From Mycobacterium sp. 852014-52450_SCH5900713 (GTDB taxonomy: Bacteria > Actinomycetota > Actinomycetes > Mycobacteriales > Mycobacteriaceae), in contig NZ_LZIL01000069.1 in assembly GCF_001667075.1 (NCBI RefSeq), positions 112,966 to 176,965 of the forward strand: 64,000 nucleotides of DNA, written 5' to 3'. The translations under genes and the position numbers were made by a program. Within the stretch, counting starts at the first letter, position 1. Each line of letters opens with the position of its first letter. Shown here in pieces: positions 28,042 through 37,151 of this stretch. Under the pieces are notes generated by a model, which saw nothing but the letters and a program-made list of their open reading frames with translations, was not told where the DNA came from and ran no database searches.

Positions 28042-28703
28042 GTGTTCTTCCCGGCGGGCAGGGTTGATCGGCTCACGGTGTCCTTCGATTGTTCGCCGCG
28101 ATACAGCCGGCGCTTGGAGACGTACTGCACCACGCCGTCGGGCATCAGGTACCACAGGGGCCGGTGCTGCTCGGCGCGCAGACGGCAGTCGGTCGACGAG
28201 ATCGCCAGCGCCGGGATCTCGACGAGCGTCAGCACGTCCTCCGCCAGCTCGCCCAGCACGCCGGTGATGTGTTCGCGCCGCAGCTCGTAGCCGGGCCGGC
28301 TGACGCCGACGAACCGCGCCAGCTCGAACAACTCCTCCCAGCCCTGCCAGGACAGGATGGAAGCGAGCGCGTCGGCCCCGGTGATGAAGTACAGCTGCGA
28401 ATCGGGGTTGAGGGCGTGCAGTTCCCGCAGGGTGTCCTTGGTGTAGGTGGGCCCGGCGCGGTCGATGTCGACCCGACTCACCGAGAAGCGCGGGTTGGAC
28501 GCGGTGGCGATCACCGTCATCAGGTATCGGTCCTCGGCGGCGGAAACGTGGCGGTCCTTCTGCCAGGGCTGACCGCTGGGGACGAACACCACTTCGTCGA
28601 GGTCGAACAGGTCGGCGACCTCACTCGCGGCAACCAGGTGCCCGTAATGGATGGGATCGAACGTCCCACCCATCACTCCCAGCCTGCGCAGCTGCTTTTG
28701 CAC
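28038..28703 (-). CDS. nadD: Nicotinate-nucleotide adenylyltransferase
   Basis: 221 aa from GTG 28703 (VQKQLRRLGVMGGTFDPIHYGH). The nucleotidyltransferase motif GGTFDPIHYGH and the C-terminal ISSTDCR are diagnostic of NadD. It converts nicotinate mononucleotide to deamido-NAD, the step before NadE, which is also encoded in this window at 44164. The longer frame to 28934 reads through an inverted repeat and a low-complexity region, so the GTG close to the conserved motif is preferred. It is the first gene of the coupled nadD-rsfS-gpgP-octT group. Confidence 0.93.
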   Translation of the reverse strand: MQKQLRRLGVMGGTFDPIHYGHLVAASEVADLFDLDEVVFVPSGQPWQKDRHVSAAEDRYLMTVIATASNPRFSVSRVDIDRAGPTYTKDTLRELHALNPDSQLYFITGADALASILSWQGWEELFELARFVGVSRPGYELRREHITGVLGELAEDVLTLVEIPALAISSTDCRLRAEQHRPLWYLMPDGVVQYVSKRRLYRGEQSKDTVSRSTLPAGKNT

Positions 28704-28785
28704 GATTTGCCAGCTTACTTGAGGCGGCGATCCGGCCCGATTCCTCAGCCCGCGGGCCGGTCGGCACCCCGGGGGCCTCCCGCGA

Positions 28786-28805
28786 GCGTCACGCCAGCGT
28801 GACGC
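28786..28805. terminator. Hairpin between the VWA-protein gene and nadD
   Basis: Perfect 9-bp arms GCGTCACGC (28786-28794) and GCGTGACGC (28797-28805) with a 2-nt centre, 17 bp beyond the stop of the upstream minus-strand gene. It could be a terminator or a dispersed palindromic repeat. No T-run follows. Confidence 0.5.
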
Positions 28806-28822
28806 AGGGAGGAAGAACGCCC

Positions 28823-30268
28823 TCAGACCGGTAGCAGCTGGTCGATCACGGCGGCGAGCTGCTTGGCCGACCGGCATTCGTGCATCGTGATGACCTCTTG
28901 GTAACGCGGCACCGCCGAGTCGCCGCTGCCCCACAGGTGTTTGGGCTCGGGATTCAGCCAGTGCGCGTGCCGGCTGGCGGTCACCATGTGGGCCAGCAGC
29001 TCGGTCTCCGGATTGCGGTAGTTGGTGCGGCCGTCACCGAGCACCAGCAGCGAGCTGCGCGGGGAAAGGACGTTGGGGAACGCCTGCACGAACGACGCGA
29101 AGGCGTTGCCGTAGTCGGAATGCCCGTCGCGGCTGTACACGCCGGCCTCCCGGGTGATCCGCTGGATCGCCACGGCCAGGTCGGCTTCGGGCCCGAACAT
29201 GTGGGTGACCTCGTCGGTGGTGTCGATGAACGCGAACACCCTCACCCGCGAGAACTGTTGGCGCAGCGCGTGTACCAGCAGCAGGGTGAAGTGGCTGAAC
29301 CCGGCGACGGAGCCGGACACGTCACACAGCACCACCAGCTCCGGGCGCGCGGGGCGGGGTTTGGCCAGCACCACGTCGATCGGCACGCCCCCGGTGGACA
29401 TCGACTTGCGCAGCGTCTTGCGCAGGTCGATCACGCCCGCGCGGCTGCGGCGCCGCCGGGCCGCCAGCCGGGTGGCCAGAGTCCGGGCCAGCGGAGCCAC
29501 CGCCCGTTGCATCTGGCGCAGCTGTTCGCCGGAGGCCCGCAGAAACTCGACGTTCTCGGAAAGCTGTGGGATGCCGTACATCTGGACGTGGTCGCGGCCC
29601 AGCTGCTCGGCGGTCCGCCGCTTGGTCTCGGCGTCGACCATCTTGCGCAATTGCGTGATCCGCTGCGCCGCCATGGCTTTGGCGATCTGTTCCTGGGTGG
29701 GCGTGGGTTCGTCGCCGTACGGGGCGAGCAGCCCGGCCAGCAGTTTGCCCTCCAACTCGTCCAGGGCCATCGCCTTGAGCGCCTGGTACGACGAGAACGA
29801 CGGGCCGCGGCTGGAACTGTATTTGCCGTAGGCCTCCACGATGCGCGCGATCATCGCGACCAGCCGCTGGTCCATGTCGGCGAGCTCGGGGTTCTCGGTG
29901 AGCAGATCCAGCAGCATCTGGCGCATCGCCTCGACGTCGTCGGGCGGCAACGAGGTATCGCCTTGCGCGTCGGCCTCCTCGTCGGTCACCACCGCGCGGG
30001 TGCCCAGCGCCGCGGGAAACCACAGGTCGAACATGGCGTCGTAAGTCTCGCGGTGTTCGGGACGGCGCAACACGGCGCAGGCGATGCCCTCGCGCAACAC
30101 CTCACGATCGCCCAAACCGAGGGTGGCCATCACCCGCCCGGCGTCCACCGTCTCGGACGGTCCCACCGAAATCCCCACCGCGCGAAGGGCTTCCACGAAG
30201 CCAACCAGGTGGCCGGGCAGCCCGTGCGGGGCGAGGGGCCGGGTCGGTCGGATGCGGCGGGGGGCCAT
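28823..30268 (-). CDS. VWA-domain (CoxE-like) protein, MoxR partner
   Basis: 481 aa from ATG 30268. The C-terminal half is a von Willebrand A domain with the metal-binding MIDAS motif DVSGSVAGFS (around residue 318) and a later acidic loop SRDGHSDYGNAF. The N-terminal half (VGFVEALRAVGISVGPSE) is the CoxE-like region seen in proteins encoded beside MoxR ATPases. MoxR/VWA pairs act as chaperone-like complexes that mature or insert metal cofactors into target enzymes. The moxR-type gene lies 10 bp upstream on the same strand, so they form an operon (Rv2426c-Rv2425c type). The target is unknown. Confidence 0.88.
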   Translation of the reverse strand: MAPRRIRPTRPLAPHGLPGHLVGFVEALRAVGISVGPSETVDAGRVMATLGLGDREVLREGIACAVLRRPEHRETYDAMFDLWFPAALGTRAVVTDEEADAQGDTSLPPDDVEAMRQMLLDLLTENPELADMDQRLVAMIARIVEAYGKYSSSRGPSFSSYQALKAMALDELEGKLLAGLLAPYGDEPTPTQEQIAKAMAAQRITQLRKMVDAETKRRTAEQLGRDHVQMYGIPQLSENVEFLRASGEQLRQMQRAVAPLARTLATRLAARRRRSRAGVIDLRKTLRKSMSTGGVPIDVVLAKPRPARPELVVLCDVSGSVAGFSHFTLLLVHALRQQFSRVRVFAFIDTTDEVTHMFGPEADLAVAIQRITREAGVYSRDGHSDYGNAFASFVQAFPNVLSPRSSLLVLGDGRTNYRNPETELLAHMVTASRHAHWLNPEPKHLWGSGDSAVPRYQEVITMHECRSAKQLAAVIDQLLPV

Positions 30269-30278
30269 CGGTGCGTCC

Positions 30279-31154
30279 CTAGTTCAACCGGAGCTCGCCG
30301 GTTGCGCGCTGCTGGTCGGACTGATGCTTGAGAACCACGCCCAGGGTGGCGGCAACGACGGAGTCGTCGATGGTGTCCAGGCCCAGCGCGAGCAGCGTCC
30401 GGCCCCAGTCGATGGTCTCGGCGATGGACGGCACCTTCTTGAGTTGCATGCCGCGCAGCACGCCGATGATTCGCACCAGCTCCTCGGCGAGGTGCTGGGG
30501 CAGCTCGGGCACCCGCGACAACAGGATGCGGCGTTCCAATTCGGGACTGGGAAAGTCGATGTGCAAGAACAGGCAGCGACGCTTGAGGGCCTCCGACAGT
30601 TCGCGGGTGGCGTTGGAGGTCAGCAGCACGAACGGCGTCCGCTCGGCGGCGATCGTGCCCAGCTCGGGCACGGTCACCGCGAAGTCGGACAGCACCTCGA
30701 GCAGCAGGCCCTCGATTTCGATGTCGGCCTTATCGGTTTCGTCGATCAGCAAGACCGTGGGCTCGGTGCGCCGGATGGCGGTCAGCAGCGGACGCTGCAG
30801 CAGGAACTCCTCGCTGAACACGTCGTCCTTGGTCTGGTCCCAGTCCCCGGAGCCGGCCTGGATGCGCAGGATCTGCTTGGCGTGGTTCCACTCGTAGAGG
30901 GCGCGAGCCTCGTCCACCCCCTCGTAGCACTGCAGGCGGACCAGTCCGGAACCGGTCGCCTGGGCGACGGCGCGGGCCAGCTCGGTCTTGCCCACGCCGG
31001 CGGGGCCCTCCACCAGCAGGGGCTTGCCCAGCCGGTCGGCCAGGAACACCGCGGTCGCGGTGGCGGTGTCGGGCAGGTAACCGGTCTCGGCCAACCGTCG
31101 CGAGACGTCGTCGATGTCGGCGAACAGCGGCTTGGGCCGGGCGGGCACGCTCAC
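30279..31154 (-). CDS. MoxR-family AAA+ ATPase
   Basis: 291 aa from GTG 31154 with AGGAGAAC upstream. Walker A is GPAGVGKTEL (around residue 49) and Walker B is VLLIDETDK (around residue 142), followed by sensor-type segments LTSNATRELSEALKRRC. This is the MoxR subfamily arrangement. Such ATPases work with a VWA protein, here the next gene 10 bp downstream, to remodel or activate client proteins. Counterpart of Rv2426c. In this window it is separated from proA by 34 bp, suggesting a proA-moxR-VWA transcription unit. Confidence 0.9.
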   Translation of the reverse strand: MSVPARPKPLFADIDDVSRRLAETGYLPDTATATAVFLADRLGKPLLVEGPAGVGKTELARAVAQATGSGLVRLQCYEGVDEARALYEWNHAKQILRIQAGSGDWDQTKDDVFSEEFLLQRPLLTAIRRTEPTVLLIDETDKADIEIEGLLLEVLSDFAVTVPELGTIAAERTPFVLLTSNATRELSEALKRRCLFLHIDFPSPELERRILLSRVPELPQHLAEELVRIIGVLRGMQLKKVPSIAETIDWGRTLLALGLDTIDDSVVAATLGVVLKHQSDQQRATGELRLN

Positions 31155-31188
31155 TATCTCGGTTCTCCTAAAGCACTTTTCGTCGCGG

Positions 31189-32472
31189 TCAGGCGGGGCG
31201 GATTTGCCCGTCGCCCCACGCGATCCACTTGGTCGAGGTCAATTCCGGCAGCCCCATGGGGCCGCGCGCGTGCAATTTCTGGGTGGAGATGCCGATCTCG
31301 GCGCCGAAACCGAACTGCTCACCGTCGGTGAACGCCGTCGACGCGTTGATCATCACCGCGGCGGCGTCGACGCCGTCGCTAAACCGTTGCGCCGCAGCCA
31401 TATTGCTGGTGACGATGGCCTCGGTGTGCCCGGTGCCGTACTCGTTGATGTGGGCGATCGCGGCGTCGATGCCGTCGACCACCGCGACAGCGATGTCCAT
31501 CGACAGGTACTCGCGGCGCAGGTCGTCCTCCCCCGCGTCCGCCGAGAACCCGCCGTGCACGGTCACGCCGGCATCCTCCAGGGCGGCCACCAACCGGGGC
31601 AGCGCCTTCTTGGCGATGGCGGCATCGACCAACAGCGTCTCGGCGGCGTTGCAGACGCTGGGCCGACGGGTCTTGGAGTTCAGCAGGATCCGTTCCGCCA
31701 CGTCCAGGTCGGCGCCCTCGTGGACGTATACGTGACAGTTGCCCACGCCGGTCTCGATGGTGGGCACCTGCGCGTCGCGGACCACCGCGTTGATCAGGCT
31801 GGCTCCCCCGCGCGGAATCACCACGTCGACCAGGCCGCGGGCCTGGATCAGGTGCGTGACCGTCGAGCGGTCGGCGGCCGAAAGCAGTTGCACCGCATCG
31901 GCGGGCAGGTCCTCGCTGACCAGCGAAGCGCGCAGCACCTGCACCAGCGCCTGATTGGACCGGGTGGCCGAAGAACTTCCGCGCAGCAACACGGCGTTGC
32001 CCGACTTGAGCGCCAGACCGAAGGCGTCGACCGTCACGTTGGGCCGGCCTTCGTAGATCATGCCGACGACGCCGAGCGGCACGCGCTGCTGCCGCAGATG
32101 CAAACCGTTGGGCAGGGTGTAGCCACGCAGCACCTCGCCGACCGGGTCAGGCAACCCGGCGACCTGACGCAGGCCGGCGGCAATTCCCTCGACACGTCTG
32201 GGGTCCAGCGCCAACCGGTCGAGCATCGCGGTCGGGGTGCCGGAGGCCTCGGCGGCGCCGAGGTCTTCGGCATTGGCCGACAGGATCAAATCGGTGTGGG
32301 CCGCTATCGCGTCGGCCGCCGACCGCAGTGCCTGGTCCTTGGCGACCGTCGGCAGCAATGCCAGGACGCGGGACGCGACCCGGGCGCGGCGGGCGGCGTT
32401 GTGGACCTCCCGGCGCAAGTCAGACTCCCGCTGTTGAGCCCCACCGCTGAGGAATGGTGCTTGCAGACTCAT
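31189..32472 (-). CDS. proA: Gamma-glutamyl phosphate reductase
   Basis: 427 aa from ATG 32472. An aldehyde-dehydrogenase-fold enzyme with the catalytic Cys in KTRRPSVCNAAETLLV and the NADPH-binding part PLGVVGMIYEGRPNVT. It reduces glutamyl-5-phosphate to the semialdehyde, the second step of proline synthesis; the first enzyme ProB is encoded at 50742 in the same window. The C-terminus TEAIVTSNMAAAQRFSDGVDAAAVMINAST is typical. The 105 bp upstream to the channel gene hold only a small GCGCG/CGCGC hairpin at 32537-32549. In H37Rv the oxyR remnant and ahpCD lie on this side of proA; none is present here. Confidence 0.95.
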   Translation of the reverse strand: MSLQAPFLSGGAQQRESDLRREVHNAARRARVASRVLALLPTVAKDQALRSAADAIAAHTDLILSANAEDLGAAEASGTPTAMLDRLALDPRRVEGIAAGLRQVAGLPDPVGEVLRGYTLPNGLHLRQQRVPLGVVGMIYEGRPNVTVDAFGLALKSGNAVLLRGSSSATRSNQALVQVLRASLVSEDLPADAVQLLSAADRSTVTHLIQARGLVDVVIPRGGASLINAVVRDAQVPTIETGVGNCHVYVHEGADLDVAERILLNSKTRRPSVCNAAETLLVDAAIAKKALPRLVAALEDAGVTVHGGFSADAGEDDLRREYLSMDIAVAVVDGIDAAIAHINEYGTGHTEAIVTSNMAAAQRFSDGVDAAAVMINASTAFTDGEQFGFGAEIGISTQKLHARGPMGLPELTSTKWIAWGDGQIRPA

Positions 32473-32577
32473 TGAACCAGGGTATCGGGCCTTAACCGGC
32501 CAGGTGAGGCGGCCCGGGTATTACGGCATCCGCCCCGCGCGTAACGCGCCGACTATCAAGTCGCGGTCTCCGGTGGG

Positions 32578-34023
32578 TCAGCGAAGTGTTTTTGCCGCCG
32601 TCGGTACCCCGATGCGGGCCGGGCTGGTCCGTTCACGGTGCGTCACCTGTCGCACCTTGGCTTGTCGCTCCTCGATGAGTCGTCCTAAGTCTTGGAGCAG
32701 CAATGGCTTACGCATCACCAGATGCTCGAGGTGCTCGCGATCGATCTGCAGTGCCGTCACCTCGTCCAGCGCATACGCGCCGGCGAGGTTGGGCTGGCGG
32801 GTCAGCGCGGTCAGGCCTAGGAACGATCCCTCGTCCAGGGTGGTGACTGGCACCACCGAGCCGTCGTCGGTCGTCGCCGTCAAGCGCACCCGGCCGGCCA
32901 CCAGGAAGGTCATGCCGGGCGAGACCTGGCCGGCGGATTCGAGGATTTCGTCGGCACCGTAGCGGACGAGCTTCGCGTACGGGACGAGCGATTGCTGATC
33001 GGTATGGCTCAGCCGCAACGCCGGCGCGACGACCGTGCGCAAGGCTTTTTCCACGCGTTGTTTGGTGGAGTAGTTGTCGTCGGCACCGTCAAGATGCAGG
33101 CGCGCCCGCCGCGCCGCATACCAAACCCAGCGCAGGAAGGTCGCTTCGGTGGCTTCGGCGTCGGCGGGGGACGCCAACCGGATGGTCGTGCGGTACTGGG
33201 CGCCGCCCAAGGAGACTGCGGTGGGCAAGATTCCGGGCCTGCGGGCCGGCAACGCCGTAGCGACCCGCGTGAGCATCGCGCACACCTTGTCCGGGGAATC
33301 GCCGGGCGCGAACTTGGTTGTGATCGCGCAGTCGTACGCGCGCGACGGGCGACTGAGGTTGGTGAACGAGGTGCTCGCGAGCATCGAGTTGGGCATGATG
33401 CGGATGCCGCTGCCGGTGTCGATGTGCACGGACCGCCAGTTCACTTCGACGACACGCCCCCGCGCGGTCCCGGTGTCCAGCCACTCATCGATCCGGAACG
33501 GCTGCTCGAACAGCATGAACAACCCGGACACCACCTGGCCGACGGAGTTCTGCAGCATCAGACCGATGACCACCGAGGTGACGCCCAGCGCGGTGAACAG
33601 GCCACCGATCCGGACGCCCCAGATCATTGACAGCATCACCGCCAGGCCGACGCCGATGACTCCGAAGCGGGCGACATCGACGAAGATGGTGGGCAGCCGT
33701 TTGCGCCAGCTCTTGTCGGGCGCGCCCTCGAACACGGTGGCGTTCAGCGCGGACAACACCAGCACGAGCACCAGCAGGCCGAACAGCGTGGTCAGGATCC
33801 GCACCGAGCCGTCTTTGGCGGGCACCTGCGAAGCCTCGACGAGCAGCAGCAACAACGCACCCAGCGGCAGCAGGTAGTTACGCAGCAGGCTTACCTGCCG
33901 GGCCAACTGGCTGTGTCGGCGGACCAGCGTGCGGTGCAGCTCGGTAAGCAGGATCAAGGCCACCGGGAATCCGACCGCTACGCCGATGGCCCAGTAGAAC
34001 CACGATGAGTCGAACAGGTTCAT
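32578..34023 (-). CDS. MscS-type mechanosensitive channel with C-terminal cyclic-nucleotide-binding domain
   Basis: 481 aa from ATG 34023, overlapping the cyclase stop by 4 bp (ATGA). The N-terminal third has about four membrane helices (FYWAIGVAVGFPVALILL and onward). The pore-lining MscS segment is LFTALGVTSVVIGLMLQNSVGQ, followed by the beta domain FMLFEQPFRIDEWL and GRVVEVNWRSVHI. Residues 330-460 form a cyclic-nucleotide-binding (CAP-like) fold: LVRYGADEILESAG, PGMTFLVAGRVRL and LDEGSFLGLTALTRQP. This matches Rv2434c. The direct coupling to a cyclase-domain gene suggests a nucleotide-regulated channel, but the cyclase looks catalytically altered, so the ligand source is uncertain. Confidence 0.9.
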   Translation of the reverse strand: MNLFDSSWFYWAIGVAVGFPVALILLTELHRTLVRRHSQLARQVSLLRNYLLPLGALLLLLVEASQVPAKDGSVRILTTLFGLLVLVLVLSALNATVFEGAPDKSWRKRLPTIFVDVARFGVIGVGLAVMLSMIWGVRIGGLFTALGVTSVVIGLMLQNSVGQVVSGLFMLFEQPFRIDEWLDTGTARGRVVEVNWRSVHIDTGSGIRIMPNSMLASTSFTNLSRPSRAYDCAITTKFAPGDSPDKVCAMLTRVATALPARRPGILPTAVSLGGAQYRTTIRLASPADAEATEATFLRWVWYAARRARLHLDGADDNYSTKQRVEKALRTVVAPALRLSHTDQQSLVPYAKLVRYGADEILESAGQVSPGMTFLVAGRVRLTATTDDGSVVPVTTLDEGSFLGLTALTRQPNLAGAYALDEVTALQIDREHLEHLVMRKPLLLQDLGRLIEERQAKVRQVTHRERTSPARIGVPTAAKTLR

Positions 34024-36260
34024 GATCGCTCCGACAACCGGTAGATCGCCTGGTCGGTTCCGCTGACCGAAATGGTGCCGGCCGGCGTGAACTGCCGCAC
34101 GTCCCGCATCGCCTCGTAGACCTGGGAGGTGACGTAGATACCCGATTGGTTTGCGCCACTTTGCATCCGGTAAGCGAGGCTGACCGCGGCGCCCCACATG
34201 TCGTAGACGAGCCCCGAGCGGCCCACCAGTCCGCTGATGACGTCACCGGTGCTGATGCCCACCCGAAGGCGCAGCTGGTGGCCGGTCTGGCCGTTGAATC
34301 TATCGATGATTTGGCGCATTTCGATAGCAAAGTCGACGCTGCGGTGGATGCTGTCCAGCCGCCGCGTGACCACACCGCAGCTGGCGAGATAGCCGTTATG
34401 GAACGTGCGAATCCGCTCGACGCCCAGAGATTCGGCCGCCGAATCGAACTGCCGGAACAGTTCGTCGACGATCCCGACGAGCTCGTCGCCGGATACATCC
34501 ACGGAAACCTCGTCGAGCCCGACGATTTCGGCGAAGATGACGGCCACGCCCTGGTGTTCCAGCGCGATGGTCTCCTGACCCTCGCGATATCGCTGAACGA
34601 CGGACTCGGGCATCAGCGCCAGCAACAGGCGGTCGTTCTCCCGGCGCTGTTCGTTGAGAAGTTCCTCCTTGATTGCCAGGCTGCGACTCATTTCGTTGAA
34701 AGCAGCGGTCAGGTCGCCGATCTCGTCGCGGGTGGTGACCGGGATGTCGACCTCGTAGTTGCCGGAGCTGATCTTCTGCGTGCCGGCCTGCAGCCGACGG
34801 ATCGGCCGCAACATCAGTTGGGCCAGCACCATCGACGCCACGCAGATGGCGAAGATCATGATCGCCACCGCCAGCACTACCGTCCTGCTGAACCTGCCCA
34901 GGCGCGCGAAAGCGTCGGAGTTGTCCCGTGTCGCCAGGATCGACCAGTGCAGATCGGAGTTCGGCACGCTCAGCGGCGCGTAGGCTTCCAGCTCCCTGTT
35001 GCCCATATAGTCGGTGGCGCTGATGACTCCGGTCTGTCCACGTTGGGCGGCGCGAAGGCCCGCGGTGGGGACCGGCTGGACCAGGGTCGTGCCACCCAGC
35101 CGGATCGCTTCGTCGACCACGTCGGGCGGCGTGCCCGATGCCACCGCCTCGCGCCGGTATTCGGCCGGATCCTCCAGGAAAAGCCTCGAGTCGGAACGCA
35201 TCAGGTTGTCGGCTCCGGCGAGGTAAGTCTCGGTCGACGGGCCCATTCCCGCGGCATCCCAGTGTTTGTCGGCGGTCATGATCCTGTTGATCTTCGAGAT
35301 CGGCAGTGGCAGGGCCATGACGCCGTTGAATTTCCCGTTCATTCCCACCAGCGACACCGCCCACGCCGTGGGGGTGTCGAGTTCCGGCTGGTACGGCTGG
35401 AAGTCGGTGATCCAGACGAAGCTGAGATCGTTGGAGCGCAAGGCCTTTTGGTACGCATCGCGCAACTTGGATTCCCGGTAAGGCCCGGTCAGAATGTTGG
35501 TGCCCAAGTCCGGGCCCTTATTCACCGAATAGACGACGTTGCCCTGCATGTCCAGCAACAGCGCATCGGGGTATTCGAAGCGGCTGACGATCTCGCGCAT
35601 GTAGAAGCCGTAGCGAGCGTTGGCCGCCGACCACGCACTGCCATCGCCGGCGTCGTCGACCTTCCTCGCCTCGGAGATCGAACGGTAGGGCGCGGTGTAG
35701 TAGGCCTGAAGGTACTTCTGCGCGTTGGAACTCGGGAGGATGGCGTTGCGATCGAGATCTTCACCCGTGATCCGTTTGATCGGCTTGATCATGTTGTCGT
35801 CGTAGTAGTTGACGATCGCCTGCTGCTGGGCCGGGTTGATCGTCGCATTGGACAACTGGGCGAATCCATCGGTGAACGCCGTCATCGCCTCGACGATGCT
35901 GAAGCCGCCGCTGTAGACGATCAGGGAGTTGGTCACCTCTCTGAAGAGCGACTGCACCTGGCGCGCCTGGGACTCGCGCAGTTCGGTGAGTCGCTCGGAT
36001 TCGACTTGGCGCAGGGCGTTGCGGCCCGACGACGCCCCGATGAACCCGATCACCCCGATCGACAGGATGCTGGAGAGCAGCAACATCAGCAGCAGCTTGG
36101 ATTGCAGGCCGATTCGGAAACGCCGACGGCGACGGAACTTATGGCGCTTGCGGGCCGGGCCTTGCTCTGTCACAGGCATTTCGGCCGGAGCCTGCCCCGC
36201 GGCATGTTCCGGTGTGGTGTTGGAAGCCGGCTCAGCGTCTCTTAGCTCGCTCGATGTCAC
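34020..36260 (-). CDS. Membrane sensor with HAMP and degenerate class III nucleotide cyclase domain
   Basis: 746 aa from GTG 36260 (GGAAGG upstream; the 36377 start is less likely). Layout: basic cytoplasmic tail (KRHKFRRRRRFRIGLQ), TM1 at about 55-77, a large extracytoplasmic Cache-like sensor (80-455), TM2 at about 458-483, HAMP (PIRRLQAGTQKISSGNYEVD) and a class III cyclase domain (about 570-740). In the cyclase the first metal Asp is Glu (VIFAEIVGLDE), the second metal site, normally GD, is HN (RTFHNGYLASCG), and the transition-state Asn is Ser (DMWGAAVSLAYR). It is therefore probably inactive or unusual. Counterpart of Rv2435c, and coupled to the cyclic-nucleotide-binding channel gene. 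Confidence 0.88.
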   Translation of the reverse strand: MTSSELRDAEPASNTTPEHAAGQAPAEMPVTEQGPARKRHKFRRRRRFRIGLQSKLLLMLLLSSILSIGVIGFIGASSGRNALRQVESERLTELRESQARQVQSLFREVTNSLIVYSGGFSIVEAMTAFTDGFAQLSNATINPAQQQAIVNYYDDNMIKPIKRITGEDLDRNAILPSSNAQKYLQAYYTAPYRSISEARKVDDAGDGSAWSAANARYGFYMREIVSRFEYPDALLLDMQGNVVYSVNKGPDLGTNILTGPYRESKLRDAYQKALRSNDLSFVWITDFQPYQPELDTPTAWAVSLVGMNGKFNGVMALPLPISKINRIMTADKHWDAAGMGPSTETYLAGADNLMRSDSRLFLEDPAEYRREAVASGTPPDVVDEAIRLGGTTLVQPVPTAGLRAAQRGQTGVISATDYMGNRELEAYAPLSVPNSDLHWSILATRDNSDAFARLGRFSRTVVLAVAIMIFAICVASMVLAQLMLRPIRRLQAGTQKISSGNYEVDIPVTTRDEIGDLTAAFNEMSRSLAIKEELLNEQRRENDRLLLALMPESVVQRYREGQETIALEHQGVAVIFAEIVGLDEVSVDVSGDELVGIVDELFRQFDSAAESLGVERIRTFHNGYLASCGVVTRRLDSIHRSVDFAIEMRQIIDRFNGQTGHQLRLRVGISTGDVISGLVGRSGLVYDMWGAAVSLAYRMQSGANQSGIYVTSQVYEAMRDVRQFTPAGTISVSGTDQAIYRLSERS

Positions 36261-36409
36261 TCGACTTCGCCCTTCCTCGGACACGCAGCATCGCTCACGC
36301 AGCACACTAGCGCGCGTGTCTGCAGATATGGGCGATTGCGCCAAAGCATTCGACGCCGACGCCGCCCAACCCTTCATTCAGCTAACGGAGCCCACTTATT
36401 CTTGGCGTT

Positions 36410-37087
36410 ATGAGCGATGGGTGCGCGGAGGGTTGCGGTTGCGGGACGACCGACGTGACGACCATCCGTCGCCCGGAGCGTGACGCCGAATGGGTTCGGG
36501 CTGCGCGCGTGGCGCGATGGCTCGCGTGGGCGAGCCTGGCGTGGATGTGCGCGGAGGGCGGGCTCGGCCTGTGGCAAGGGTTCACCGCCGGATCCGTCTC
36601 CCTGATCGGCTGGGCGCTGGGTAGCGCGGTCGAGGGCTTGGCGAGCGTGATCGTCGTGTGGCGGTTCACGGGTGCACGCACGCTGTCGGAGACCTCGGAG
36701 CGCCGGGCGCAACGTGGGGTGGCCATCTCGTTCTGGCTCGTCGCGCCCTACGTCGCCTTCGAATCGGTCCGTAGCCTGCTCGCCGGGGCCCGCCCCGAAA
36801 CGACATGGATCGGGATGGCGTTGACCGCCGCGGCGCTAATCCTGATGCCGCTTCTCGGCCGGGCCAAGCAGAGGCTCGGCAGGCGCCTGGACTCGCAGGC
36901 CACGGCCGGGGAGGGCACACAGAACTATCTTTGCGCCGCGCAATCAGCGGCGGTCCTTCTCACGTTGGTCGTCATCGCCGTGTGGCCGGGCGGCTGGTGG
37001 CTGGACCCGGCGGTCGGACTCGCCATCGCCGGCTTTGCGGTCCGGGAGGGCTTCGCGGCGTGGCGTGGCGAGGAATGCGCATGCTGA
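36410..37087 (+). CDS. Cys-tailed CDF-like cation transporter family membrane protein
   Basis: 225 aa from ATG 36410. The N-terminus MSDGCAEGCGCGTTD is Cys-rich and the C-terminus ends EECAC, so both tails could bind metal or thiols. Between them are about six membrane helices. FTAGSVSLIGWALGSAVEGLAS resembles the CDF segment with SxxLxxxAxxSxxD, and LDPAVGLAIAGFAVREG resembles the CDF DPxxG motif, but the Asp/His zinc-site residues of true CDF exporters are not evident (Glu replaces Asp in SAVEG). It is probably a divergent cation-efflux-like protein of unknown cargo. It is divergent from the sensor-cyclase, and rbsK follows 64 bp downstream. Confidence 0.7.
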   Translation: MSDGCAEGCGCGTTDVTTIRRPERDAEWVRAARVARWLAWASLAWMCAEGGLGLWQGFTAGSVSLIGWALGSAVEGLASVIVVWRFTGARTLSETSERRAQRGVAISFWLVAPYVAFESVRSLLAGARPETTWIGMALTAAALILMPLLGRAKQRLGRRLDSQATAGEGTQNYLCAAQSAAVLLTLVVIAVWPGGWWLDPAVGLAIAGFAVREGFAAWRGEECAC

Positions 37088-37151
37088 CCCAGGCGCCAAA
37101 ACCACGTCACGGCACACTGTTTGGCTCTTGGAATCGGCTAACGTCAACGTA

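Noticed and set aside
28880..30331. A 483-codon plus-strand open frame over the VWA gene
   Set aside because: It is a shadow of the conserved VWA protein, with low-complexity His/Gln/Arg sequence.
34146..36245. A 699-codon plus-strand open frame over the sensor-cyclase gene
   Set aside because: It mirrors a gene with clear Cache, HAMP and cyclase domains and has no ribosome binding site or family signature.
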